Part shown: positions 35,682 to 45,017 of the stretch, piece after piece
How positions within the stretch are numbered: the first letter of the stretch is position 1
Layout of the letters: every line of letters begins with the position of its first letter
Source: Williamsia sp. DF01-3
Lineage (GTDB): Bacteria > Actinomycetota > Actinomycetes > Mycobacteriales > Mycobacteriaceae
NCBI RefSeq assembly: GCF_023051145.1
Contig: NZ_JALKFS010000005.1
Span: 1,488,001-1,552,000, forward strand
Reading direction: 5' to 3'
Length of the DNA: 64,000 bases
Notes under the pieces: generated by a model
The model's database searches: none
Told to the model about the DNA's origin: nothing
The model's input: the letters and a program-made list of their open reading frames with translations, nothing else
Translations under genes and position numbers: made by a program

Positions 35682-36826
35682 AAACCGAGACCTTTACCGA
35701 CGATGTCAAGCATGATCTCGTTGGTGCCGCCGTAGATGCGCTGGACGCGTGCGTCCCGCCACAACCGTGCGATCTCGTATTCGTTGATGTAGCCGTAGCC
35801 ACCATGCAATTGTAGGCAGCGATCTATTATCCGCCATTGGGTGTCTGTCGCCCACCACTTGGCACCCGCGGCTTCGTCGCCGGTCAGTGAATTGGCATTG
35901 ACGGCCACGATGCACTGATCGATATAAGTCTGCATCACGTTCACTTCGGTGTGCATCTGTGCCAGGGCATGTCTGTTGACCTGAAATTCTCCGATTGGCT
36001 GGCCGAATGCTTTGCGTTCGTGGGCGTATTCGGTGGACAACTCGACCGCCCGCTTGGCCTGCGCCACGGCGTGAATGGCGATACCCAGACGCTCGGCCGG
36101 CAGATTGCGCATCAGGTGGTAGAAGCCGCGGTTCTCCTCGCCGATCAAGTTCTCGACCGGCACCCGGACGTTCTCGAAGAACAGTTCTGCGGTATCCGCG
36201 GCCCGCTGTCCGATCTTGTCGAGCTTGCGGCCTCGGGTGAAGCCCTCCATGCCGGTCTCGACGACGATGAGACTGATCCCCTTATGGGGCTTGGCTGCGT
36301 CGGGGTCTGTGCGACACACGACCACCACGAGGTCGGCCAGAAGGCCGTTGGAGATGAAGGTCTTCGACCCATTGACGATGTAATGATCACCATCGCGTTT
36401 GGCGGTCGTCTTGATGTTGGCCAGGTCAGATCCGGCGCCGGGTTCGGACATGGCGATGGCTGTGATGTATTCGCCCGAAACGTACTTCGGTAGCCATCGG
36501 TCCTTCTGTTCGTCTGTGGTGAGGTCGCGAAAATACCCGGATAGAATGTCATTTTGAACTCCCAGGCCGATGCCGACCGAACCCGTCGCGTGATACTCCT
36601 CGTTCAGGATTGCGTTGAACCGGAAGTCCTGAATGTCGGCTCCGCCGAACTTCTCGGGCATCTCCCATCCGATCAGGCCCAGCTTGCCGGCTTCAAGCCA
36701 CGCACTTCGGTCGACATAGCCGCGGTCCTCCCACTCCTGGCTGTTCGGCGCACACACCGTTTCGAAAAACGACTTTGCGGTGGAACGAAACTCGTCATGC
36801 TCGGGCTCGAATATGTTTCTTCTCAT
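35678..36826 (-). CDS. Acyl-CoA dehydrogenase (FadE type)
   Basis: 382 residues, full-length: FAD/substrate motifs ITAIAMSEPGAGSDLANIKTTA, ERKAFGQPIGEFQ, LQLHGGYGYINEYEIARLWRDARV and C-terminal IYGGTNEIMLDIVGKGLGF. The ATG at 36826 follows AGGAGG. Introduces the alpha,beta double bond in an acyl-CoA. Divergent from the GntR regulator gene, so the 147-bp gap probably holds its operator. Confidence 0.93.
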   Translation of the reverse strand: MRRNIFEPEHDEFRSTAKSFFETVCAPNSQEWEDRGYVDRSAWLEAGKLGLIGWEMPEKFGGADIQDFRFNAILNEEYHATGSVGIGLGVQNDILSGYFRDLTTDEQKDRWLPKYVSGEYITAIAMSEPGAGSDLANIKTTAKRDGDHYIVNGSKTFISNGLLADLVVVVCRTDPDAAKPHKGISLIVVETGMEGFTRGRKLDKIGQRAADTAELFFENVRVPVENLIGEENRGFYHLMRNLPAERLGIAIHAVAQAKRAVELSTEYAHERKAFGQPIGEFQVNRHALAQMHTEVNVMQTYIDQCIVAVNANSLTGDEAAGAKWWATDTQWRIIDRCLQLHGGYGYINEYEIARLWRDARVQRIYGGTNEIMLDIVGKGLGF

Positions 36827-36883
36827 GAGGGACCTCCTGGGGTTGGACAGCGCTCCGGCAACCGAGGCGGACATCACTTTCAA

Positions 36884-36900
36884 TTAGTCCAACAGTACTA
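36884..36900. promoter_or_regulatory. TTAGTCCAACAGTACTA, operator candidate at a fadE promoter
   Basis: Partly palindromic (TAGT...ACTA) and 57 bp upstream of the fadE start. TAGTAC and TGGAC half-sites recur with wider spacing upstream of the acyl-CoA dehydrogenase at 58692 (58700-58716). The adjacent GntR protein is the natural candidate. Confidence 0.35.
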
Positions 36901-36973
36901 CTGATTCGACTGGTGAAACAATCGAGTGTCATAGTATTGACGAACATGCATATCCGGTCCGGAAAGGAACACA

Positions 36974-37728
36974 GTGCCTTCTGCGCAGAAGTCCGCGATC
37001 GTCAAGATTCCAAAGGCGGGTGAGCTCGTCGCCACCGAGCTGCGGCGGAGAATCATCACCGGTGAGGTGGAAGCCGGTGCACCACTGCCGACCGAGCCGG
37101 TGCTGATGGAAGAGTTCGGCGTATCCCGGGCCACCATGCGCGAAGCGTTCCGAATTCTGGAATCAGAATCGATCATCACGGTCCTTCGTGGCGCTCGCGG
37201 GGAGCGCGGGTTTTAAAGCCAGATGCCTCGGTGGCGGCGCGCTACACGGGGTTGCTTCTGCAGTACGAGGGGACGCCGCTCAGCGACGTGTACGGCTCTC
37301 GAACTGAACTCGAGGTGTCCGCGGTCGGCATCATTGCTGGTCGGCGGGGTAACTCCAGTCTGAATGGGTTGGAGGACCTCGTGCGAGAGGGTGCAGCCTT
37401 GGTCGCCAACGAAAGCGAGTTCGCCAAGTACAGCCTCCGATTCCACCTCTCGGTGGTGGAGAGCGCTGGAAGTTCGACGTCAACAGTGCTGGCGAAGATC
37501 CTTTTCCACATCATCGAGGCTCACAATTCGATATTCATCGAACAACACCCCAGGGGATACGAGGTCACAGCCAACAGATCGGCCCAGCGCGCTTACGTCA
37601 AGCTGGTCAAGCTACTCCGAGAAGAAGACGTCGAAGGTGCGCAGCGCCATTGGCGCCGCCACCTCGAGGCGGTTGAGAAGTTCATGGTCGGCGACGGCGA
37701 CACGACCTTGGTCGAGGTACTCAACTGA
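36974..37728 (+). CDS. FadR-type GntR regulator, frameshifted
   Basis: Winged helix AGELVATELRRRIITGEVEAGAPLPTEPVLMEEFGVSRATMREAFRILESESII, then a helical FCD-type domain (EFAKYSLRFHLSVVESAGSST, with metal-ligand-like His, and AQRHWRRHLEAVEKFM). One G is missing from a G-run near 37200, so the frame ends prematurely at GERGF. Repaired length is about 251 residues. GTG start with AAGGAA upstream. FCD regulators usually respond to organic acids or acyl-CoA. Confidence 0.85.
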
Positions 37729-37758
37729 GTCATTAAATATGATGGCTCAGGTTGAGGC

Positions 37759-37965
37759 TCACGATCGGCCCCTGCTAGTTTCGAGGATGATGGCCTGTTC
37801 TGGACATGCCGCGGCACCGTCGCGGGCCAGCGGTTCGAGTCCGGGCGGCACCGGGGCGCGGTCGACAGTGCAATACCCGTCGTCGTCTATGTCGTAAATG
37901 TCGGCCGCCACGGCGAAGCACTGTGCATGACCTACACATTTCTCACGATCGACTGACACTCTCAT
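37759..37965 (-). CDS. Ferredoxin, [3Fe-4S] P450 type
   Basis: 68 residues: MRVSVDREKCVGHAQCFAVAADIYDIDDDGYC and AACPEQAI. The first cluster motif is CxxxxxC, with His where a 4Fe protein has Cys, plus the late CP, as in actinobacterial P450 ferredoxins. AAGGAG precedes the ATG. It overlaps the end of the acyl-CoA dehydrogenase-like gene by 23 bp. Natural electron donor candidate for the P450 at 18074. Confidence 0.9.
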   Translation of the reverse strand: MRVSVDREKCVGHAQCFAVAADIYDIDDDGYCTVDRAPVPPGLEPLARDGAAACPEQAIILETSRGRS

Positions 37966-39055
37966 AGTCGACTCCTTCCTTGTCGTCTGCGGATATGCGC
38001 CCCGACGTGATGAATTCCCAGATGCCGTTAGTTCCACTGTCGAGCACCATGTTGCCGAGGATCCGCTCCCACGCTCGCTGTCCCCCGAACTCTGACCGCC
38101 AGGCCAGGGCATGAGTGGTGAAATGTCTGAGTCGATGATCGAGGGTGAAGCCGATGGCGCCGTGGACCTGGTGCGAATTGCGACTGACGGTGGTCGCCGC
38201 GCGAGCCGCCTCGATCTTGGCTGCTGCGATTGCACACTTTGTCTCGGCGGCCTCGAAGCCGTTACGTGCGGCAGTGTCCACGGCGTACTCGCTCGCGGCC
38301 TTTGCCATCGCGACGGATCCCGCCGCCTCGGCGATCAGCCCCTGCACTGCCTGGAACCGCCCCAACGGGCGACCGAATTGAACTCTCTCGCCCGCATGGG
38401 TCACCGACAGGTCGAGCGCCCGTTGAAGCGCACCGCACGTTTGGAGGGATCGCGCGAGTGCGCCGCGCAACCAGAACTCTGTCTTGAGCTCTGAGGTCTG
38501 CTCGCGAATCTGTTCCTTGGGCAGTGTGTGATTCAGCACTACCCTGCCCGAAGGGTGTCCGCCGATGTCGTGTTGTGTCGTGACAGAGAGATCCAAGGCC
38601 GGAATGTACGCGACCACGCCGCTGCCGGCGATCACTAGCCCCGCGGCCGAGCTGATCCACGGAACGTGGGTGATCTCTCCTGTCACTCTGGACCCATTGA
38701 CAACGACGTCGGCGGAAGCGCAGCTCAGCGGCCCCGACGGCACCGGAAGGCCGACCGACCGCAGCATCCATGACGCGAGCAGGTCGGTTTCTGCGATCGG
38801 GGCAGGTGCGCCGTGGTAGCCGCAACTCTCAAGAACGACCGCCAGCGCATACAACGACGCGGCGCTGCCGCCCTCTGTATCCGGAGTGGTCAGCAATGTG
38901 AGCCCTGAGCCCTCGAGGGTTCTCCACAGAGTCGGATCGAAATCGATTGAGACCTGTTGGACATCGAGGACGTCTTCGGTCGCCGTGCCGAATATGTCGT
39001 CGGCGACTTCCCGGAGTGCTGCCAGGTCGGACGGCTCTTCGCGTGGATTGTTCAT
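37943..39055 (-). CDS. Acyl-CoA dehydrogenase, divergent subunit (FadE heteromer partner)
   Basis: 370 residues with acyl-CoA dehydrogenase topology but a degenerate middle domain. It keeps ERVQFGRPLGRFQAVQGLIAEAAG and the C-terminal QVHGAIGFTLDHRLRHFTTHAL. In mycobacterial steroid degradation such proteins pair with a conventional FadE to form an alpha2beta2 enzyme for bulky CoA thioesters. Start overlaps the stop of the upstream fadE by ATGA (39052-39055), supporting a heteromer. Confidence 0.85.
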   Translation of the reverse strand: MNNPREEPSDLAALREVADDIFGTATEDVLDVQQVSIDFDPTLWRTLEGSGLTLLTTPDTEGGSAASLYALAVVLESCGYHGAPAPIAETDLLASWMLRSVGLPVPSGPLSCASADVVVNGSRVTGEITHVPWISSAAGLVIAGSGVVAYIPALDLSVTTQHDIGGHPSGRVVLNHTLPKEQIREQTSELKTEFWLRGALARSLQTCGALQRALDLSVTHAGERVQFGRPLGRFQAVQGLIAEAAGSVAMAKAASEYAVDTAARNGFEAAETKCAIAAAKIEAARAATTVSRNSHQVHGAIGFTLDHRLRHFTTHALAWRSEFGGQRAWERILGNMVLDSGTNGIWEFITSGRISADDKEGVDYESVSRS

Positions 39056-40213
39056 CGCAGACCCATTCCACGTGCGACCACACCGCGCAGGATCTCACTG
39101 GTACCCCCGCGCAAGGTGAAGCCGGGGGTGTGCAGAATCCCTTCCGCCAACAATCTGGGGAAATCCTTGTCTGAGGAGATATCGGGTAACGCGTCGTCAA
39201 AAGTTGTAGCCGCAACCTCGACCACGGAGGCTTCGTACTGTGTGCCGAGGTCTTTGACAACAGCGGCTGCCAGGTCTGCGGGCTCCCCGACGGACAGGCA
39301 CCCGGCAATCGATGCAGAAAGCTGACGCAGCGTCGATAGTCTGGATATCAGAGCGCCGAGTTCGGCTGTCGAGTCGTGAGCGTTCGGCCTGCGCCGCATC
39401 TCGTTGGCAAGCTCATCGATGAGTGGTGTCGTCGACAGTAGTCTTTCGGGGCCGCTGCGCTCAAAGCCCAATTCCGAGGTGACTTGGGCCCACCCCTGCC
39501 CAGGGTGCCCCAAGACCATGTCGTCGCCGACGAACACGCGGTCCAGTACCACTTCGTTGAAGTGATGTTGGCCGGTGAGAAGCCGGATCGGCCGAATCTC
39601 GATACCGGGTGCGTCGAGTTCGATAACGAACTGGCTCAGGCCGCGGTGCCGCTTGGTCGTGTCGAGTGGCTCCGTGCGGGCCAGGACGAAGAATGCATGC
39701 GCGTGGTGGGCGCCGGACGTCCACACCTTGGTACCCGAGACCTCCCATCCTCCGTCGACTTGGACTCCGCGGGTTTGTACGTTGGCGAGATCAGATCCGG
39801 ATTCCGGTTCACTCATACCGATGGCGAAATAGCATTCACCACGTGAGATGGCGGGAAGGTAGCGCTCGCACTGGTAACGATTGCCGTACTTCGTCAATGC
39901 CGGCCCGACCTGGCGATCGGCGACCCAGTGGGCGGCCACCGGTGCGCCCGCGGCGAGTAGCTCTTCGGTTACGACGTATCGGTCGAGGTGGCTGCGACCG
40001 TGACCGCCGAACTTCTTCGGGATCGTCAAGCCGAGCCATCCCTGGTCGCCGAGTCGCCGGCTGAATGCCGGATCCCAGGACGCTATCCACGAGTCGACAT
40101 GCGCCTGCCATCCAAACTCTGCCTGATCCTGGCGGATGAACTCCCGTACCTCTGCGCGCAGTTCTCGCGTGTGGGGGGAAGTGCGTTGTAGGGGGAACGA
40201 TCCCGATGTTCAC
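39052..40213 (-). CDS. Acyl-CoA dehydrogenase, conventional subunit; N-terminus uncertain
   Basis: The frame holds IPKKFGGHGRSHLDRYVVTEELLAAGAPVAAHW, FAIGMSEPESGSDLANVQTRG and C-terminal LHTPGFTLRGGTSEILRGVVARGMGLR. The continuous frame from an initiator begins only at 40029, yet family-like sequence (TRELRAEVREFIRQDQAEFGW) continues upstream without a start codon before a stop. A base error in the C-run near 40175 would connect it to a GTG at 40213 or an earlier start. Partner of the overlapping divergent subunit. Confidence 0.82.
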
Positions 40214-40330
40214 CGCGTTGCCTCTCGGCTCGTGGATGGTCACTCAGTAAGTCGAAGTGTTCTACTCTTTAGACCATATACCAATGGATTGGGATGCCGC
40301 AGACGGATCCGGGCGGAGGAAGAGGAGCTG

Positions 40331-41941
40331 ATGAGCGCCACGTCATTTGGGCTACCGCCGTATGGTGCGCCCGAGCGGGATGATCGCGCATATCTGACAG
40401 CGATCACTCGAGAGGCACTGTGGGAAGGATCGGTGGCATCACTGCTACGACAGGTCGGGAGTGAACACGGAGACAATCGCGCACTGGCTTGGCTCGCGAA
40501 TACCGGGGTGTCCGGTATGACCTGGTCTCAGGTGCTGGCCGAGTCACAGGCCGTGGCACGAAGACTGTTGCAACTGAATCCTTCTGGAATGAGGGTGGCG
40601 ATCGCGGCGCCGAACAGCGTGCAATGGGTGACCGCTATGTTCGGCTGCGCTTTGTCCGGCATGGCGATTGTCCCGCTCAATGCCGGGTCCAGCCCGGCCG
40701 AGGCCGCACATGTCCTCCGACAATCCGAAGTCGGTGTTGTGCTGGCGGTTTCTGTGTTCGCGGGCGCTCCAGTGCGTGATGTCCTGGTGAAAATAGCCGA
40801 GGAGCTTCCACTGAAACCGCTTGTGCTCGATCTGATGAATCTTCTCGACACCGGTGAGGGCAGCGAGGTGCTTGCCCACGAGCGGATCGGCACCGACGAG
40901 TTCTTGATCCAGTACACGTCCGGGACAACCGGACATCCGAAGGCGGCGGTCCTGTCGCACACCGCAGCGGTCAATTCCGCGCGGTTCTACGCAGAGGGCG
41001 CGTTGGCCGAGGTCGGTGATGGCTGGTTCAATCCGTTGCCACTCCATCACGTCGGCGGAACTGTGGCCGGAGTGCTGTCGGCACTGTGGACCGCCGGAAC
41101 CTACGTGGTCATGGAACGTTTCAGATCGCAGGACGCGATCCGGATCGTCAAAGAAATCCGGCCCGAGATCCTGGGGATGGTCCCGACAATGCTGATCGAC
41201 CTGTTGGCGATGCACGAAGTCTCCGAAGCCGACTTCGCAAGTGTCAAGACTGTCGTGGGAGGAGCGACCTCCGTTGATCCGGACCTGATCGAGGAGATCG
41301 AGCGTCGCCTGAGCATTGTGTTCCTCGTCGGCTACGGGCAGAGTGAAGCACCTTGTCTCACGATGAGTATGGCGTCAGATCCGACGTTGATCAGGACCAG
41401 AACCCTAGGACACCCACTTCCTGGGCGGGACTATTGCATCGCAAGAAGTGACAACTCGATCGCCGAACCCGGAGAGGTCGGCGAGTTGTGCATGCGGGGT
41501 CCACTGATCATGTCCGGCTACCTGCAGGACGATGGCGAGGTCACGAACGTTTGCGACGAGAACGGTTGGATCCACAGCGGAGACCTCTGTTCGCTGGATC
41601 GTCGGGGTGTCTTGACCTTTGCGGGCAGACTTCGAGAGGTCATCGTCCGCGGCGGATCGAACATCTACCCCGCCGAGGTCGAAACTGTGATCTCGGAGCA
41701 CTCGTCCGTGGCCGCGGTTGCCGTCTTCGGATTGCCTGATGCGCGACTCGGGGAGCGGGTGGCGGCCGCGGTTGTGCCCACCGTGAGCGGCTCCATCACG
41801 CCGGATGGCTTGCATAGCTTCACTTCCGAGCGCCTCAGCAAGCACAAGGTTCCGGTCGAATGGCACATCGTCGACGAACTCCCGGTTACGAGCACCGGGA
41901 AGGCGCGGAAGCACTTGTTGCAGAAGCAATTTTCGGAGTGA
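40331..41941 (+). CDS. Acyl-CoA synthetase (FadD, FadD17-like)
   Basis: 536 residues: P-loop LIQYTSGTTGHPKAAVLSHTAAV, VGYGQSEAP, NGWIHSGDLCSLDRRGVLTFAGRLREVIVRGGSNIYPAEVE and catalytic Lys in VTSTGKARKHL. The ATG follows GAGGAG. It diverges from the heteromeric fadE pair; in M. tuberculosis fadD17 lies beside fadE26/27 in the same way, a comparison from memory. Adenylates and thioesterifies a carboxylic acid. Confidence 0.92.
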   Translation: MSATSFGLPPYGAPERDDRAYLTAITREALWEGSVASLLRQVGSEHGDNRALAWLANTGVSGMTWSQVLAESQAVARRLLQLNPSGMRVAIAAPNSVQWVTAMFGCALSGMAIVPLNAGSSPAEAAHVLRQSEVGVVLAVSVFAGAPVRDVLVKIAEELPLKPLVLDLMNLLDTGEGSEVLAHERIGTDEFLIQYTSGTTGHPKAAVLSHTAAVNSARFYAEGALAEVGDGWFNPLPLHHVGGTVAGVLSALWTAGTYVVMERFRSQDAIRIVKEIRPEILGMVPTMLIDLLAMHEVSEADFASVKTVVGGATSVDPDLIEEIERRLSIVFLVGYGQSEAPCLTMSMASDPTLIRTRTLGHPLPGRDYCIARSDNSIAEPGEVGELCMRGPLIMSGYLQDDGEVTNVCDENGWIHSGDLCSLDRRGVLTFAGRLREVIVRGGSNIYPAEVETVISEHSSVAAVAVFGLPDARLGERVAAAVVPTVSGSITPDGLHSFTSERLSKHKVPVEWHIVDELPVTSTGKARKHLLQKQFSE

Positions 41942-41970
41942 ACGCGGAACGTAACTCTGGTTATCAGCTA

Positions 41971-41988
41971 CGTCCCCCTCGGGGGACG
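41971..41988 (+). terminator. GC-rich hairpin after fadD
   Basis: CGTCCCC and GGGGACG, perfect 7-bp arms around CTCG, 30 bp after the stop. No T-run follows, so it may be a weak or Rho-assisted terminator. Confidence 0.5.
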
Positions 41989-42105
41989 CGCGCCTCCTTG
42001 CGTTTGTGTGACTTGGCCCATATGGTCTATCTAGTGACCTAATTGATTGCAAACCTGGTGTCCACACATTCGGTCGCCGGACGAGCCCCTTGATGGAGAA
42101 TCAAC

Positions 42106-43275
42106 ATGCGTGATGCAGTTATCGTTTGTGCAGTACGCACCCCGGTCGGGAAGCGGAATGGTGGCCTGGCCGGTGTTCATGCCGCCGACCTGTCAGCCCT
42201 AGTCTTGCAGGAACTGGCCCGGCGGTCGGGCATTGATCCGGCGGTAGTCGACGACGTCCACTGGGGAAATGTTCTCAGCGTCGGCCAGCAGTCGGGGAAC
42301 ATCGGGCGGATGGCGGTTCTGGCTGCGGGCTGGCCAGAATCGGTCCCGGGATTCACGATCGACAGGCAGTGCGGTTCGTCCCAGCAGGCGATCTCGACCG
42401 CGGCAGCCGCGGTCGTCTCCGGTCAGGCGGACGTCGTCGTGGCCGGTGGCGTCGAAATGATGTCAGCGGTTCCCATGGGCGCGTCTTCGGTCGAAGGTAC
42501 CGGTGAGCTCGGTGGTGAGGCAGTTGAACGGTACGCGGTGCAGTTGCGGCAGGCGGGGTTCAACGGTCGATTCAACCAGGGGGCCGGCGCCGAGCTGATC
42601 GCGCGCGAAAACCACCTCTCTCGTACCCAGCTCGATGAGTACTCGCTCAAGTCGCACGCCCTGGCGGCGGCCGCGGTGGACAGTGGAGCGTTCGACGACG
42701 AGATCGTGAGCGTCCCAGTTGGTGGGCAACGGATCAGCGCCGATGAGGGTATCCGTCGCGGATCGACGTTGGAAAAGCTGGCCACCCTGAAGGCTCCCTT
42801 TGTCGAGGACGGCGTAATCACCGCCGGCAATGCGTCGCAGATCTCCGACGGCGCCGCAGCCGTGCTTGTCACGACCAGCGAAAAGGCTGATCAGCTCGGG
42901 CTCACCCCGATGGCGCGGGTACACACGGCAGTGGTCACGGGCGACGATCCGGTGCGAATGCTGACGGGGCCGATCCCGGCGACGGCGCTGGCGCTGGCAC
43001 GTTCGGGACTGACCATCGACGAGATCGACGCGTTCGAGGTGAACGAGGCATTTGCGTCGGTTCCGCTCGCCTGGCAGATGGCCACGGGTGCAAAGATCGA
43101 TCGTCTCAATCCACTCGGCGGGGCGATTGCATTGGGGCACCCCCTGGGATGCTCCGGAGCGCGGCTGGCCACGACTCTCATCCATCATCTCGCGCGCACA
43201 GGCGGACGGTACGGCCTGCAGACCATGTGTGAGGGCGGTGGCACGGCCAACGCGACCATCTATGAGCGACTTTAA
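42106..43275 (+). CDS. Acetyl-CoA acetyltransferase (thiolase)
   Basis: 389 residues, full-length: Cys nucleophile in DRQCGSSQQAI, NEAFASVPLAWQM, GGAIALGHPLGCSGARLA and MCEGGGTANA. It precedes the mce operon on the same strand by 108 bp, where M. tuberculosis mce4 also has beta-oxidation genes next door. The upstream gap shares ATATGGTCTA with the fadE/fadD divergent promoter (40270-40279, reversed), a possible weak common site. Confidence 0.94.
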   Translation: MRDAVIVCAVRTPVGKRNGGLAGVHAADLSALVLQELARRSGIDPAVVDDVHWGNVLSVGQQSGNIGRMAVLAAGWPESVPGFTIDRQCGSSQQAISTAAAAVVSGQADVVVAGGVEMMSAVPMGASSVEGTGELGGEAVERYAVQLRQAGFNGRFNQGAGAELIARENHLSRTQLDEYSLKSHALAAAAVDSGAFDDEIVSVPVGGQRISADEGIRRGSTLEKLATLKAPFVEDGVITAGNASQISDGAAAVLVTTSEKADQLGLTPMARVHTAVVTGDDPVRMLTGPIPATALALARSGLTIDEIDAFEVNEAFASVPLAWQMATGAKIDRLNPLGGAIALGHPLGCSGARLATTLIHHLARTGGRYGLQTMCEGGGTANATIYERL

Positions 43276-43382
43276 GAGAAGTTAACACAGCTAAGAAGTC
43301 CAATGGTTTTCCTAATTAACGTGAACTCTTACTCCGAGATCGATGCGCGGGAGGCTGGCGTGATGCGCGGTGGCCCGACCTC

Positions 43383-44147
43383 ATGAGCGTCCGTTTCCAG
43401 CCGGTACTGGCAGCTGTCGGGGGTCTGTTCGCAATGACGTTCGAAACGTTCAAGGCTCTGGGCCGGCTGCCGTTTCAATGGCGCGAAGCGTTCATCCAGG
43501 GCTGGTTCCTTGTCACCGTCGCACTGGTGCCCACCCTGTTGGTGGCACTCCCCTTCACCGTGCTGGTGATCTTCACGCTCAATATTCTGCTCGTCGAGTT
43601 CGGGGCCGCGGATCTCTCGGGTGCTGGTGCAGCACTCGGGGCCGTGACCCAGATCGGTCCGCTGGTAACAGTTTTGATAGTCGCGGGCGCAGGCGCCACA
43701 GCCATCTGCGCGGATCTGGGCGCCCGCACGATCAGGGAAGAGATCGATGCGATGCGGGTACTCGGCATCGACCCGATCCATCGATTGGTGGTTCCCAGAG
43801 TGGTTGCCTCATGTGTCGTGGCGCTCTTGCTCAACGGGCTCGTCGTCGCCATTGGCCTTGTCGGTGGGTACTTCTTCTCGGTATACGTCCAGAACGTGAC
43901 TCCGGGCGCGTATGTTTCGAGTTTGACACTGGTGACCGGGCTTCCGGAGGTGGTCTTGTCGGAACTGAAGGCGGCATCGTTCGGGTTGATCGCGGCTCTT
44001 GTCGCGTGTTACCGAGGACTGACGGTCAGTGGAGGTCCCAAGGGGGTTGGGACCGCGGTCAACGAGACAGTCGTGTACGCATTCGTGGCCTTATTCGCAG
44101 TGAACGTGGTTCTCACGGCTGTGGGCGTCAAGGTCACTGCAGGTTGA
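43383..44147 (+). CDS. yrbEA: YrbE/MlaE-family permease, first mce permease subunit
   Basis: 254 residues with about five membrane helices and the family core TAICADLGARTIREEIDAMRVLGIDPIHRLVVPR. It is the integral membrane part of the Mce lipid importer, driven by an MceG-type ATPase encoded elsewhere. First gene of the mce operon; 108 bp after the thiolase. ATG chosen at MSVRFQPV. Confidence 0.93.
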   Translation: MSVRFQPVLAAVGGLFAMTFETFKALGRLPFQWREAFIQGWFLVTVALVPTLLVALPFTVLVIFTLNILLVEFGAADLSGAGAALGAVTQIGPLVTVLIVAGAGATAICADLGARTIREEIDAMRVLGIDPIHRLVVPRVVASCVVALLLNGLVVAIGLVGGYFFSVYVQNVTPGAYVSSLTLVTGLPEVVLSELKAASFGLIAALVACYRGLTVSGGPKGVGTAVNETVVYAFVALFAVNVVLTAVGVKVTAG

Positions 44148-44166
44148 GACGGGTGGGATAGAACCG

Positions 44167-45017
44167 ATGACGGACATCATCCAGACCAGATATCCGCGAA
44201 CGTGGCGCAGAATTTCGGCTCCGACAAACGCGTTGCGGGGCTTGGGCAAGCAAGCGGTCTTCTATCGCGACGCGGTCCGGCAGATTCCGCATGCGCTGTC
44301 CAGGTACACCATGGAGACAGTTCGCCTCATCGCCGAAATCGGAATGGGGACCGGCGCTCTTGCGGTGGTGGGCGGCACAGTGGTGATCGTCGGTTTCATG
44401 ACCTTCTCCGCGGGAACCCTGCTCGCCATACAGGGATTCGCCTCTCTCGGCGACATCGGCGTCGAGGCCTTGACCGGATTCTTCGCCGCGTACATAAACG
44501 TCCGGATCGCTGCACCGGTCACGGCCGGCATTGCGCTGGCGGCGACCATCGGCGCCGGAGCAACGGCGCAGCTCGGCGCCATGCGAATCTCCGAGGAGAT
44601 CGACGCGCTCGAGGTGATGGCGATCAACTCGATGTCCTATCTCGTTGCCACCCGGATGATCAGTGGTGTCATCGCAATCATTCCGCTGTATTCGATCGCG
44701 GTGCTCATGTCGTTCCTGGCATCTCGCACTTACACCATTTTTGTCAACGGGCAATCTGCGGCGTCTATGACCACTACTTCGCGACGTTTTTGCGTCCCGC
44801 TGACCTCGCATGGTCATTCTTGCAGGCCGTTGTGATGGGCATCGTGGTGATGGGGATCCACAGTTATCACGGGTTCAACGCCTCAGGTGGCCCGGCGGGT
44901 GTGGGGGAGGCGGTGGGTCGTGCGGTGCGGTCATCGTTGATCGCTGTTGTGATGGTGTGCCTATTGGTGTCGTTGGCCATCTACGGCACCTCCGGCAATT
45001 TCAATCTGGCCGGGTGA
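44167..45017 (+). CDS. yrbEB: YrbE/MlaE-family permease, second subunit, frameshifted
   Basis: About 283 residues after repair. Core motif GAGATAQLGAMRISEEIDALEVMAINSMSYLVATRM. The frame breaks near 44770 at NGQSA, where one G is missing. The second frame carries YDHYFATFLRPADLAWSFLQAVVMGIVVMGIHSYHGFNASGGPAGVGEAVGRAVR, typical of the C-terminal half. Pairs with YrbEA; its stop overlaps the mceA GTG. Confidence 0.92.
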
